DNA from: Caldifarciminota bacterium
GTDB taxonomy: Bacteria > Hydrothermota > Hydrothermia > UBA1063 > CAJXJZ01
NCBI GenBank assembly: GCA_027038175.1
Contig: JALVYB010000058.1
Span: 47,390-111,389 of the forward strand
DNA length: 64,000 bases
Reading direction: 5' to 3'
The stretch's first letter is position 1, and every line of letters begins with the position of its first letter. The translations under genes were made by a program, and so were the position numbers. Positions 53,116 through 60,878 of this stretch are shown here, piece after piece. Below the pieces are notes generated by a model that worked only from the letters and a program-made list of their open reading frames with translations, was not told where the DNA came from and searched no databases.

Positions 53116-54189
53116 ATGGCTAAAGGTGCATGGATTAAAAAAGGTGATCCCAACCAGTCAGCAGGCTGGTTTCTTGCAGAGTTAAGAAGAAAGGACCTTG
53201 TTAAGGGTGTGATGGCTCAGAAAGAGATGTATCCTGGACAGGGAGCATGGCATTACCTTCTTAAAGAACCAGAGGACATTGAAAACACAAAGGTTTTTAT
53301 ACCATTTATGGGTTCAAGTGGGGCAACTGCTATTTCAAAGTTAACCAAAGATAAGCCCCTTAAAGACCCTGTTGCTGTTGTCTTGAGACCCTGTGAGGTA
53401 AGAGGTGTAGTTGAACTCACAAAATACAAACAGATACAACTTGATAATCTCATCATAATCAGTTTTGACTGTGTTGGTGCCTATCCCAGAAGGGTATATC
53501 TCAATAATCCTGTGGACTTACCCGAAGATGAAGATAAGCTCAGAGGTTCATGTAGAAGGTGTAAAAGATTTACCCCCCATTTTGGTGATATTACGCTTAC
53601 CTATCTCGGTGTAAGTGAGGGTATATTTGCCATACCTATGACAGAAAAGGGTGAAGAACTTCTCAAAGCCCTTGGTCTTGAACTTGAGGATGTGCCAGAG
53701 GAGAGGGAGAAGAAACTCGCTGAAATGGAAGAAAAAAGGCTTGCAACCCGCGAGAAAGAATTTAAAGAGTTTGCAGAAGAGTATGGCGGAATGGAAGGAC
53801 AGCTCAAGTTCTTTGGAAAGTGTATAAACTGTAAGAACTGTATGGAGAACTGTCCAATATGCTTCTGCAAAGAGTGTTTCTTCAAGTCTCCTTCTCTCAC
53901 GTGGGATTCTGAAGTTTATATGGATATGCTTGATAACAAGGGTGCGGTCAGAATGCCCGAGGACCCCATATTCTTCCAGTGGGGCAGACTCGCACATATT
54001 ACCCCATCCTGTATAGGTTGTGGACTCTGTACAGAGGCATGCCCTGTGGACATTAAAGTTGGTCTCATATTCGCATATGTTGCGGAGAATGTGCAGGGTG
54101 CATTTGATTATGAGGCAGGAAGGTCACTTGACGAGGCTCCCATTCTTATGGAATTCAGAGAAAACGAACTCGAAGACCTTGCACTCTGA
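53116..54189 (+). CDS. FrhB/FdhB-like Fe-S flavoprotein with two ferredoxin motifs
   Basis: A 357-residue protein related to coenzyme F420 hydrogenase/dehydrogenase beta subunits. The core motif RPCEVRGVVE (91-100) is present. A charged helical segment (about 190-225) precedes two clusters: Cys236-239-242-246 with extra Cys249, 251 and 254, and Cys299-302-305-309. Cys146 and Cys149 (CRRC) add a further site. It may hold FAD and exchange electrons with ferredoxin or NAD(P)H; F420 use cannot be told. It is the last gene of the hdr operon. Confidence 0.82.
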   Translation: MAKGAWIKKGDPNQSAGWFLAELRRKDLVKGVMAQKEMYPGQGAWHYLLKEPEDIENTKVFIPFMGSSGATAISKLTKDKPLKDPVAVVLRPCEVRGVVELTKYKQIQLDNLIIISFDCVGAYPRRVYLNNPVDLPEDEDKLRGSCRRCKRFTPHFGDITLTYLGVSEGIFAIPMTEKGEELLKALGLELEDVPEEREKKLAEMEEKRLATREKEFKEFAEEYGGMEGQLKFFGKCINCKNCMENCPICFCKECFFKSPSLTWDSEVYMDMLDNKGAVRMPEDPIFFQWGRLAHITPSCIGCGLCTEACPVDIKVGLIFAYVAENVQGAFDYEAGRSLDEAPILMEFRENELEDLAL

Positions 54190-54210
54190 CCCTGATAAAA
54201 AACCGACAGA

Positions 54211-54238
54211 AAAGGGCGGCTTTATGCCGCCCTTTTTT
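54211..54238 (+). terminator. Rho-independent terminator of the hdr operon
   Basis: The stem AAAGGGCGGC (54211-54220) pairs with GCCGCCCTTT (54226-54235) around TTTAT, and the T run continues to 54238. It lies 21 nt after the last operon stop codon and closes an 11.4-kb unit. Confidence 0.9.
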
Positions 54239-54251
54239 ATTTTCTTAACTC

Positions 54252-55358
54252 ATGCAGAGCGTTAAAAAACTTTTAGCTCAGGAAACCCTGCTCTTTGTTT
54301 TTGCATTCTTTTTCTCTATTATTGCAATTGTGTATCCGAAGCCATTGAACTTTTACATTCATGCCATTGATTTTAACACAATTCTAACGTTGTTTTCTCT
54401 TATCATAATAACAACTGGATTCAAAGACAGTGGGTATTTTGACAGGCTGGCATGGAGTATGCTTAAAAAATTGAAATACGAGAGGCCTGTTGCTGTGTTT
54501 ATGGTGGTGCTCTCTATTTTATTATCAACATTTCTTACAAATGATATTACACTCTTCATAGTGGTTCCACTTACCCTTAGTTTAAACAATATTGTGGAAA
54601 ATGATTTACGCATATTGCTCGTTTTAGAGGCGATAGGAGTAAATGCTGGTTCTTTGCTCACCCCTATAGGGAATCCACAGAATATATACCTCTGGCATAT
54701 ATGGAATGTAAATTTTGTTCATTTTGTATTGAAAATGTTCCCGCTTTTCGTATTTATGTCCACAGGTATTTTATTCTTAACTACCTTTACCTTTTACAGG
54801 GAAGAGATTGTATTTAAAAACCAGAGCGCTGTGAAGCCGTTATACAACAGGAAACTTTTTTATATCTCTTCCTTTGCGATGGTAGTATTCCTCTTCTCCA
54901 TAATCATGAAAATGGAAATAGTTGTTTCTCCACTGGTATTCATGCTGTATCTTATTTTCAGTCCGGGAGTATTAAAACATACAGACTGGTTGTTACTGGT
55001 ATTGTTCGTGGTAATATTCATGTTGTTTGACTCTCTTGCATCAATATCCTTTATAAACTCTTTCATTACAGGACTTTCCATACATTCAAGGAAGGATGTG
55101 TTTTTGTTCTCTGCTCTGTTATCGCAGGTTATGAGCAATGTACCGGCAGCCGTTCTTGCAAGCAAATTTTACAGGGATACTCTTGCAATTGCCTATGGAG
55201 TTAGTGTTGGAGGGGTGGGCTTGATTATAGGTTCTATTGCCAACATTATTGTTGTCCGCCTGTCAGGGATGAAGGGACTTGTCAAAGAGTTCCACAGATA
55301 TGCCATACCGTTTTTCATATTTACCACACTGGTGGTGTATCTCTTCCTCTCCATATAA
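54252..55358 (+). CDS. ArsB/NhaD/SLC13-type ion transporter
   Basis: A 368-residue membrane protein with about ten hydrophobic segments and two related halves. Motifs are FLTNDITLFIVVPLTLSL (about 95-112) and NAGSLLTPIGNPQN (134-147) in the first half, and SNVPAAVLAS (about 298-307) with GGVGLIIGSIANI in the second. These mark the ion-transporter superfamily of ArsB, NhaD and dicarboxylate carriers. The gene is short for the family. It lies just upstream of asparaginase; a dicarboxylate or Na+/H+ role is possible. No ribosome binding site is obvious. Confidence 0.75.
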   Translation: MQSVKKLLAQETLLFVFAFFFSIIAIVYPKPLNFYIHAIDFNTILTLFSLIIITTGFKDSGYFDRLAWSMLKKLKYERPVAVFMVVLSILLSTFLTNDITLFIVVPLTLSLNNIVENDLRILLVLEAIGVNAGSLLTPIGNPQNIYLWHIWNVNFVHFVLKMFPLFVFMSTGILFLTTFTFYREEIVFKNQSAVKPLYNRKLFYISSFAMVVFLFSIIMKMEIVVSPLVFMLYLIFSPGVLKHTDWLLLVLFVVIFMLFDSLASISFINSFITGLSIHSRKDVFLFSALLSQVMSNVPAAVLASKFYRDTLAIAYGVSVGGVGLIIGSIANIIVVRLSGMKGLVKEFHRYAIPFFIFTTLVVYLFLSI

Positions 55359-55372
55359 CGCAAACGTACCTT

Positions 55373-55378
55373 TATACT
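55373..55378 (+). promoter_or_regulatory. Candidate -10 box for a leaderless asparaginase mRNA
   Basis: TATACT with 6 nt (ATCTGT) to the ATG at 55385 and no Shine-Dalgarno sequence. No -35 box is convincing (TCCATA at 17 nt). Confidence 0.45.
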
Positions 55379-55384
55379 ATCTGT

Positions 55385-56392
55385 ATGCAAAAACCCAGGG
55401 TTTTAATACTCTTCTGCGGTGGAACAATTATAATGAAAAGAGGACCCCGTGGAACCCTCGTTCCTCCCGAAGATAGAGAAGAAGCAATTCGTATTCTCAT
55501 GGGAATTGAACCAAGGATAAAAGAAATTGCGGATATTCATCTTGAATACATTGCCAATATGGATAGTACCAATATGACTCCAGAGGAATGGGAACTCATT
55601 ATAGATGCCATAGAGAGGAACTATAAAAAGTACGATGGATTTGTTATCACACATGGAACAGACACCATGGCATATACTGCATCTGCACTGTCCATTGCCC
55701 TGCAAAATCTTGGAAAACCTGTTATTCTTACTGGTTCTCAGATACCTGCCTATGCACTTTATACTGATGCAAGAAGAAATCTCATAAACGCAGTGAGGGT
55801 GGCAACTCTGGACATAAGCGGTGTATATATAGTATTTGATGAAAGGATTATATTAGGGGCAAGGGCAACAAAGGCTTCAGAATCAAAACTTGATGCCTTT
55901 CAAACGGTAAACGACCAGGATGCAGGTGAGATAAGAATAGATATTGAATTAAGACCTGAGGTTCCCAAAAGGCACAATAGGGAATTAAAGGTGAAAAAAG
56001 GTTTTGAGAGTGATGTGTTTGTAACATCACTTATACCAGGACAGGATGTTACGGATCTTGAGTTTTTGCTGGACAATGAAAGGATTAAGGGTATAATAAT
56101 AAAGGCGTTTGGAACAGGTAATATTCCCTATAAGTTTGAGTCCTTCTTTAAAAAGGCACGCAGTAAGAAGGTGCCCATTGTTATCACCTCTCAATGTCTT
56201 CATGGTATAACAAGAATGCGGTGTTATGACGTGGGAAAAAGAGCGCTTGAACTTGGTGCCATAGAGGGTTATGACCAGAGCCTTGAAATGCTCGTGGTTA
56301 AGCTCATGTGGGCATTAAAAAACTATCCCTATGAAAAAATAAAAGAAATCATGAATACCAACTTTGTAGGGGAACTCAGAAAATCCCGTTAA
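55385..56392 (+). CDS. ansA: L-asparaginase, type I (AnsA-like)
   Basis: Hydrolyses asparagine to aspartate and ammonia. The 335-residue protein has the nucleophile motif FCGGTI (Thr14) and the second catalytic motif THGTDTMAYTASALS (Thr92, Asp93), with the Lys of RATKASESK. There is no signal peptide, so it is cytoplasmic. It follows the transporter gene by 26 nt. The aspartate made could feed the fumarate pool used by the preceding operon, as an inference. Confidence 0.92.
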   Translation: MQKPRVLILFCGGTIIMKRGPRGTLVPPEDREEAIRILMGIEPRIKEIADIHLEYIANMDSTNMTPEEWELIIDAIERNYKKYDGFVITHGTDTMAYTASALSIALQNLGKPVILTGSQIPAYALYTDARRNLINAVRVATLDISGVYIVFDERIILGARATKASESKLDAFQTVNDQDAGEIRIDIELRPEVPKRHNRELKVKKGFESDVFVTSLIPGQDVTDLEFLLDNERIKGIIIKAFGTGNIPYKFESFFKKARSKKVPIVITSQCLHGITRMRCYDVGKRALELGAIEGYDQSLEMLVVKLMWALKNYPYEKIKEIMNTNFVGELRKSR

Positions 56393-56415
56393 ACCTCCCA
56401 ATAGGAAATCTCCCT

Positions 56416-56444
56416 TTGCAAATTCACAGGTGGGGTTTTATAAT
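56416..56444 (+). promoter_or_regulatory. Promoter of tRNA-Gly and mnmG
   Basis: TTGCAA (56416-56421), 17 nt, TATAAT (56439-56444), 11 nt before the first tRNA base. Confidence 0.75.
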
Positions 56445-56455
56445 ATATTATACAT

Positions 56456-56528
56456 GCGGGAGTAGCTCAGCTGGCAGAGCATCAGCTTCCCAAGCTGAGG
56501 GCCGCGGGTTCGACTCCCGTCTCCCGCT
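56456..56528 (+). tRNA. tRNA-Gly (anticodon CCC)
   Basis: 73 nt. The acceptor GCGGGAG pairs with CTCCCGC, the discriminator is T as usual for tRNA-Gly, the anticodon stem TCAGC/GCTGA carries loop TTCCCAA, and the T arm is GCGGG-TTCGACT-CCCGT. The 3' CCA is not encoded. The mnmG gene starts 23 nt downstream. Confidence 0.96.
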
Positions 56529-56551
56529 TTTAATATGAAGAAGGGAACTCC

Positions 56552-58408
56552 ATGATTACCTATCCCCATCTGTATGATGTTATCGTTATAGGTGCAGGAC
56601 ACGCAGGTATAGAAGCATCCCTTGCAGCAGCAAGAATGGGAGGGAAGGTTCTTCTTTTTACCCTCAGCATTGACCAGATAGGACAGATGTCCTGTAATCC
56701 TGCTATTGGAGGGCTTGCAAAGTCGCACCTTGTAAAGGAAATAGATGCACTTGGTGGCGAGATTGCCATGGCTGCAGATGCAACGGGTATTCAGTTCAAA
56801 ATGCTCAATACCTCAAAGGGTCCTGCTGTATGGTCTCTTCGCTCTCAGAACGACAGGAAGGCGTATAGGGAATACATGAAGGATGTTGTGTTATCTGAGA
56901 GTAATATCACAGTAAAGCAAGAGGAAGTTTACGAGATTGTTGTTGAGAATAACGAGGTTAAGGGAGTAATTACAAACACAGGACTTTTCTATAGGGCACC
57001 CTCTGTTGTGGTGGCGACAGGTACGTTTTTAAGGGGTAAAATCTTTATTGGAATGAATGCAATGGAAGCGGGCAGAATGTACGAGTTCCCGTCCAATAAA
57101 CTTGCTGATTCTCTGCGTTCTTTTGGGTTTAAGATGGGTAGATTCAAGACAGGTACATCTCCAAGAATTGACATAAGAACAGTTGATTTAAGTGTAATGG
57201 AAGAGCTGCCTGGAGATGAGCCTCCAAGGGGTTTTTCCTTCAGACATCCTTTTTTGAAAGTTGAGCAGATGCCCTGCTTTGCAACGAGAACCAATCCCGA
57301 AACCCACAGGTTAATAAGGGAATCTCTTGTTCGTTCACCGCTTTATACAGGTATGATTGTGGGTGTTGGACCTCGTTATTGCCCTTCCATTGAGGTTAAA
57401 ATCGTTGATTTCCCTGAGAGAGAAAGTCACAGGGTTATTTTAGAGCCAGAGGGAAGGGATACTTACGAATATTACCTGAATGGACTTGCAACCTCTATTC
57501 CCATGGACTATCAGATTAAAATGCTGCGCTCCATAAAGGGCATGGAAAAGGTGGAGATTTTAAGACCCGGTTATGCTGTTGAATACGATTACGTTGACCC
57601 ATCGGAACTATACCCATGGCTTGAGACAAAAAAGATAAAAGGACTATTTCATGCAGGCCAGATTAATGGCACATCCGGTTATGAGGAGGCAGCAGCACAG
57701 GGATTTATTGCAGGCGTGAATGCATTATTGAGACAGGATAACAGAGAGTTTTATCTTAAAAGGCATGAGGCATATATTGGTGTTCTTATTGATGACCTTA
57801 TATCCAAAGGCACAGATGAGCCATACAGGTTATTTACGTCCCGTGCTGAATACAGGCTTCTACTTCGGATGGATAATGCAGAGGATAGACTCATGCACTA
57901 CGGTTATAAACTGGGGCTTATCAAAAAAACCGAGTATGATGCCTATCTTGAGAGAAAGAGAAAAAGAGAAGAACTTCTTCAGTATCTTAAGAATAAAAGG
58001 GTTAAGATTTCCGTTCTGAGAGAGCGTTTTAAGGATTTGAAACTTCCACTTCGTGACTCTCCCACGCTCTTTGATGCCCTTAAAATAAAGGGAATTAAGT
58101 ATGAACACCTTGTGGAGATGGGTCTTGCCCCCTCTGTGGACATCCTTACAGCAGAGAGGATTGAAATAGAGGCAAGATACGATGGATACATACAGAGAAT
58201 GGAGAGAGAGGCAAAAAGGCTTGAGAAAATAGAGAGCATGAGAATCCCTGATAATTTTGACTATGAAAGGGTTCAGAATCTTTCCAATGAGGCAAGGGAA
58301 AAACTCTCAAAGAAAAAGCCATTAACACTTGGTCAGGCTTCAAGAATCCCCGGTGTTTCGCCGAGTGATATTATGGCAATTTATTATTACCTGGAGGGAG
58401 TTAAATGA
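56552..58408 (+). CDS. mnmG: tRNA uridine-5-carboxymethylaminomethyl modification enzyme MnmG (GidA)
   Basis: FAD protein that, with MnmE, modifies wobble uridine 34 of several tRNAs. The 618 residues have the FAD motif [10 protein letters not shown] (14-23), the family segment [20 protein letters not shown] (about 44-63) and [29 protein letters not shown] serves as ribosome binding site. It shares the tRNA-Gly(CCC) promoter, though that tRNA has no U34 and is not a substrate. It overlaps the next gene by 4 nt. Confidence 0.95.
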   Translation: MITYPHLYDVIVIGAGHAGIEASLAAARMGGKVLLFTLSIDQIGQMSCNPAIGGLAKSHLVKEIDALGGEIAMAADATGIQFKMLNTSKGPAVWSLRSQNDRKAYREYMKDVVLSESNITVKQEEVYEIVVENNEVKGVITNTGLFYRAPSVVVATGTFLRGKIFIGMNAMEAGRMYEFPSNKLADSLRSFGFKMGRFKTGTSPRIDIRTVDLSVMEELPGDEPPRGFSFRHPFLKVEQMPCFATRTNPETHRLIRESLVRSPLYTGMIVGVGPRYCPSIEVKIVDFPERESHRVILEPEGRDTYEYYLNGLATSIPMDYQIKMLRSIKGMEKVEILRPGYAVEYDYVDPSELYPWLETKKIKGLFHAGQINGTSGYEEAAAQGFIAGVNALLRQDNREFYLKRHEAYIGVLIDDLISKGTDEPYRLFTSRAEYRLLLRMDNAEDRLMHYGYKLGLIKKTEYDAYLERKRKREELLQYLKNKRVKISVLRERFKDLKLPLRDSPTLFDALKIKGIKYEHLVEMGLAPSVDILTAERIEIEARYDGYIQRMEREAKRLEKIESMRIPDNFDYERVQNLSNEAREKLSKKKPLTLGQASRIPGVSPSDIMAIYYYLEGVK

Positions 58409-58818
58409 GACTTTTAATGTTTGATGCAGCATATATAAGATACAGACCCACAAAGAAAGGCTGGGAACAAGGTGACGAGGTTGAAATAAAGGATTATGAA
58501 TTTAAGGATGTTGTCCTTTGTTTCATACATGCAGAGCCACAGGACGAGGAGAATAAAACAAAGACAGTGAATAAACTCCTTAAAAACATAAAGTGGCTCT
58601 GTGGAAAACTTGATAAAAAGAGGGTCCTGTTGCATTCCTTTGCACACCTTGGAGTGGAGAAGGCAAAGCCCGAGTTTGGTAGAGAGGTTTTAAATGAGGT
58701 AGAGGAGAGGCTACGGAATGTTGGATACGAGGTTTTTCAGACTCCATTTGGCTGGTTTCTGGACTTTGAATCAAAGTGGATAGGTCATCCTTTGGGCAGG
58801 ATTTATAAGGAGTTTTAA
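58405..58818 (+). CDS. Freestanding archaeal-type threonyl-tRNA synthetase editing domain
   Basis: A 137-residue protein matching the N-terminal editing domain of archaeal ThrRS (DTD-like fold), which removes serine from tRNA-Thr. Shared features are the N-terminus [22 protein letters not shown] (77-83, compare YPFAHLS in archaea) and [19 protein letters not shown] (113-131, compare APFGYYK and GHPLAEL). There is no synthetase domain, so it would act in trans. It is translationally coupled to mnmG (ATGA overlap) and to the next gene (TAATG). The assignment rests on motif comparison from memory. Confidence 0.8.
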   Translation: MRLLMFDAAYIRYRPTKKGWEQGDEVEIKDYEFKDVVLCFIHAEPQDEENKTKTVNKLLKNIKWLCGKLDKKRVLLHSFAHLGVEKAKPEFGREVLNEVEERLRNVGYEVFQTPFGWFLDFESKWIGHPLGRIYKEF

Positions 58819-59570
58819 TGAGGCTTTTTGCTGTATATGGAAATTCCAACACGGGCAAAACAACACTTATAACCAATCTCATAAAAGCACTGAAAGACGA
58901 GGGCAAAAAGGTTGCCTATCTTAAACTCACGAAACACAAAGGTCCCTTTGATGTAGAAGGTAAGGACACTCAAAGGGCAAGGAATAATGGAGCAGATAAA
59001 ATAGCGCTTGTGCATGATAAGGGAGTGGTATTATGGGATTATACAAAAAAGCCACATCTTGCAGATTTTATAAGGAGAAACTTTTTATCCTTTGATTTTG
59101 TTCTAATAGAGGGCAATGCTGAACTTGCAGTTACCAGAATAAAATGTATCTCAAAAGAAGAAGAGAAGGATTCTGATAAACTTGTCCTCTATTATTGCTC
59201 TTTTGCTGATGTAAAAGACACTTTGCATCCTGAGCGGGATTTTGCCAGGATACTTTCTATTGTGAAAGAGAGGTCTGTTCCACTTTTACCACATCTTGAC
59301 TGCGCAGAGTGCGGCTTTCCTAAATGCAAAGAATTTCTCCATAATTATCTTGATGGCAGGGTAAAAATGAGGGATTGTAAGGTGCTTTATGAGAACGCCG
59401 TTGTTGTGAGGGTAAACGGTAGGAGAATTGAAATGAAATCTTTTGTTCAGAACTTTATTGGCAGTACGATTTTAGGGGCACTTTCTTCACTGAGAGGCTT
59501 TGAAAAGGCTGGTACTGTGGATATAAAGATAGATGTTAATGCTCTTTTATCTTTGAAAGAGGAGGAGTAA
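58818..59570 (+). CDS. mobB: MobB-like GTP-binding protein fused to a Fes-type Fe-S domain
   Basis: A 250-residue protein. Residues 1-150 resemble MobB, which assists molybdopterin guanine dinucleotide formation: P-loop GNSNTGKTT (8-16) and GKDTQRARNNGAD (48-60). The C-terminal part has CAECGFPKC (Cys162, 165, 170) and Cys187, the Fes/RnfB-type [4Fe-4S] pattern. The fusion suggests delivery or sensing linked to a Mo/W-Fe-S enzyme. No molybdoenzyme is in this window. The ATG overlaps the preceding stop. Confidence 0.8.
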   Translation: MRLFAVYGNSNTGKTTLITNLIKALKDEGKKVAYLKLTKHKGPFDVEGKDTQRARNNGADKIALVHDKGVVLWDYTKKPHLADFIRRNFLSFDFVLIEGNAELAVTRIKCISKEEEKDSDKLVLYYCSFADVKDTLHPERDFARILSIVKERSVPLLPHLDCAECGFPKCKEFLHNYLDGRVKMRDCKVLYENAVVVRVNGRRIEMKSFVQNFIGSTILGALSSLRGFEKAGTVDIKIDVNALLSLKEEE

Positions 59571-59571
59571 A

Positions 59572-59967
59572 ATGGATAAAGATAAAATGAGTGTGAGAGA
59601 CCTCACGATGGACTATGTAAAAGAGCGGGCGATGAGCGAGACCAATCCAGCGATGCTTAAAGATCTCGTGAACCACAGAGAAGACATACTCAAAAAGTGC
59701 TCCTACGATAAACTACTTTCCCATTTTAAGAACGATGTGGAAATTTTTCTTGACATCCTTACAGCCTATGCAAACGAGGAATACACGGCAATTCCATTTG
59801 ATTCAGTTGCCATAATGGCATTTGCATTAAAGTATATTCTTGAGGAGGAAGACCTCATTCATGATTCTATTCCATGTCATGGTCAACTGGATGACGCCAT
59901 TATAATGCTCTATGCAATCAACATCACAAAGAACGATGTTTTGAAATATAAGGAGCGAAGGATTTAA
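59572..59967 (+). CDS. Small protein with DUF1232-like segment
   Basis: A 131-residue protein starting 1 nt after the mobB-like stop. The C-terminal half, ILEEEDLIHDSIPCHGQLDD (about 90-109) followed by a hydrophobic helix, resembles the DUF1232/YkvA pattern in which DLIPD and GxLDD flank a turn. The first half is charged and helical. The match is partial, no function is known, and there is no signal peptide. Confidence 0.55.
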   Translation: MDKDKMSVRDLTMDYVKERAMSETNPAMLKDLVNHREDILKKCSYDKLLSHFKNDVEIFLDILTAYANEEYTAIPFDSVAIMAFALKYILEEEDLIHDSIPCHGQLDDAIIMLYAINITKNDVLKYKERRI

Positions 59968-60063
59968 GAGGTAAGTTCTCACAGAAGAATAGTATCTGTA
60001 GATAAGAAATTATTCAATAAATAGCGACTGTTCAGCCCGGTTTGTTAAAAAAATAACTTGTTC

Positions 60064-60092
60064 TTGACAGGTCCACCATCTTATTGTATAAT
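60064..60092 (+). promoter_or_regulatory. Consensus promoter of the lutA-lutB pair
   Basis: Perfect TTGACA (60064-60069), 17 nt, perfect TATAAT (60087-60092). About 55 nt of leader follow before the ATG at 60155, including an inverted repeat. Confidence 0.85.
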
Positions 60093-60095
60093 TTC

Positions 60096-60127
60096 GCATA
60101 TTTGCTATATGAAAAATGCAAAATATG
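60096..60127. repeat. Inverted repeat at the lutA start site
   Basis: GCATATTTGC (60096-60105) and GCAAAATATG (60118-60127) pair with one bulged A, across 12 nt. The first arm covers the expected +1. It may be an operator or a 5' leader hairpin. Confidence 0.4.
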
Positions 60128-60154
60128 ACATAATACAAATTGTGGGAGGGTCAA

Positions 60155-60874
60155 ATGGCAAAGGCTGTATTTTATGGATGTACCACGAGGTCTAATCCGA
60201 AATTAAAACAAAATCTGGATAAGTTTCTTGACCTTGTGGGTGATGAATTTGTAAGGGAAGGAGAGGATATTTGTTGCGGGGCTCCACTCCTGCTCGCAGG
60301 TTATAAAGATGAAGCCAGAAAACAGGCTGAAAAGGTGGTGGAGAGATTTAAAAGTAAAGGGATAGATACTTTAATCACGCCTTGCCCTCATTGTTTCACC
60401 ATAATAGGCAAGGAATACGAGCATGTCCTTGGAGTGGAAATGAAGGGGATAAAGGTGGAACATATAACCCAGTTCCTTGCAAAATCTATTGAAGAAGGTA
60501 AAATCCGCCTGAAAAATAAAGTGGATATAAAGGTGTCCTATCATGACCCATGCTACATAGGAAGACAGGGTAGAGGAATCTATGAGGAGCCGAGAAAGGT
60601 TCTCTCTTCCATAGATGGGGTTGAACTCAAAGAAACAGAACTCACGAAAGATGCCACAACATGCTGCGGTGGAGGAGGGCTTTTGAGGGCATATCTTCCA
60701 AAGCTTGCTGTTGAAGTGGCAAAGGAGAAGATAGACTCACAGATAAAGCCACTTGGTGTGGGTGCAGTGGTCTCATCCTGTCCGTTCTGTTTCCTTAATT
60801 TAAGTGAAGGGGCTGAAAAAAGTGATATTGAGGTAATGGACATCCTTGATGTTGTAATTAAAGCAATGGAGTAA
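60155..60874 (+). CDS. lutA: LutA/HdrB-type CCG-domain protein
   Basis: A 239-residue protein with two CCG domains: Cys9-x30-Cys40-Cys41-x35-Cys77-x2-Cys80, and Cys133, Cys170-171, Cys209 and Cys212. Paired with the LutB-like gene 4 nt later it fits the LutABC lactate dehydrogenase system, although no lutC follows; the pair could instead serve another 2-hydroxyacid. ATG at 60155 is chosen because GGGAGG lies 5 nt upstream; a GTG 15 nt earlier would include that site. Confidence 0.85.
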   Translation: MAKAVFYGCTTRSNPKLKQNLDKFLDLVGDEFVREGEDICCGAPLLLAGYKDEARKQAEKVVERFKSKGIDTLITPCPHCFTIIGKEYEHVLGVEMKGIKVEHITQFLAKSIEEGKIRLKNKVDIKVSYHDPCYIGRQGRGIYEEPRKVLSSIDGVELKETELTKDATTCCGGGGLLRAYLPKLAVEVAKEKIDSQIKPLGVGAVVSSCPFCFLNLSEGAEKSDIEVMDILDVVIKAME

Positions 60875-60878
60875 AGAC

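Noticed and set aside
60140..60154. GTG start for lutA
   Set aside because: It would place the GGGAGG ribosome binding site inside the coding region. The ATG at 60155 gives the usual N-terminus.
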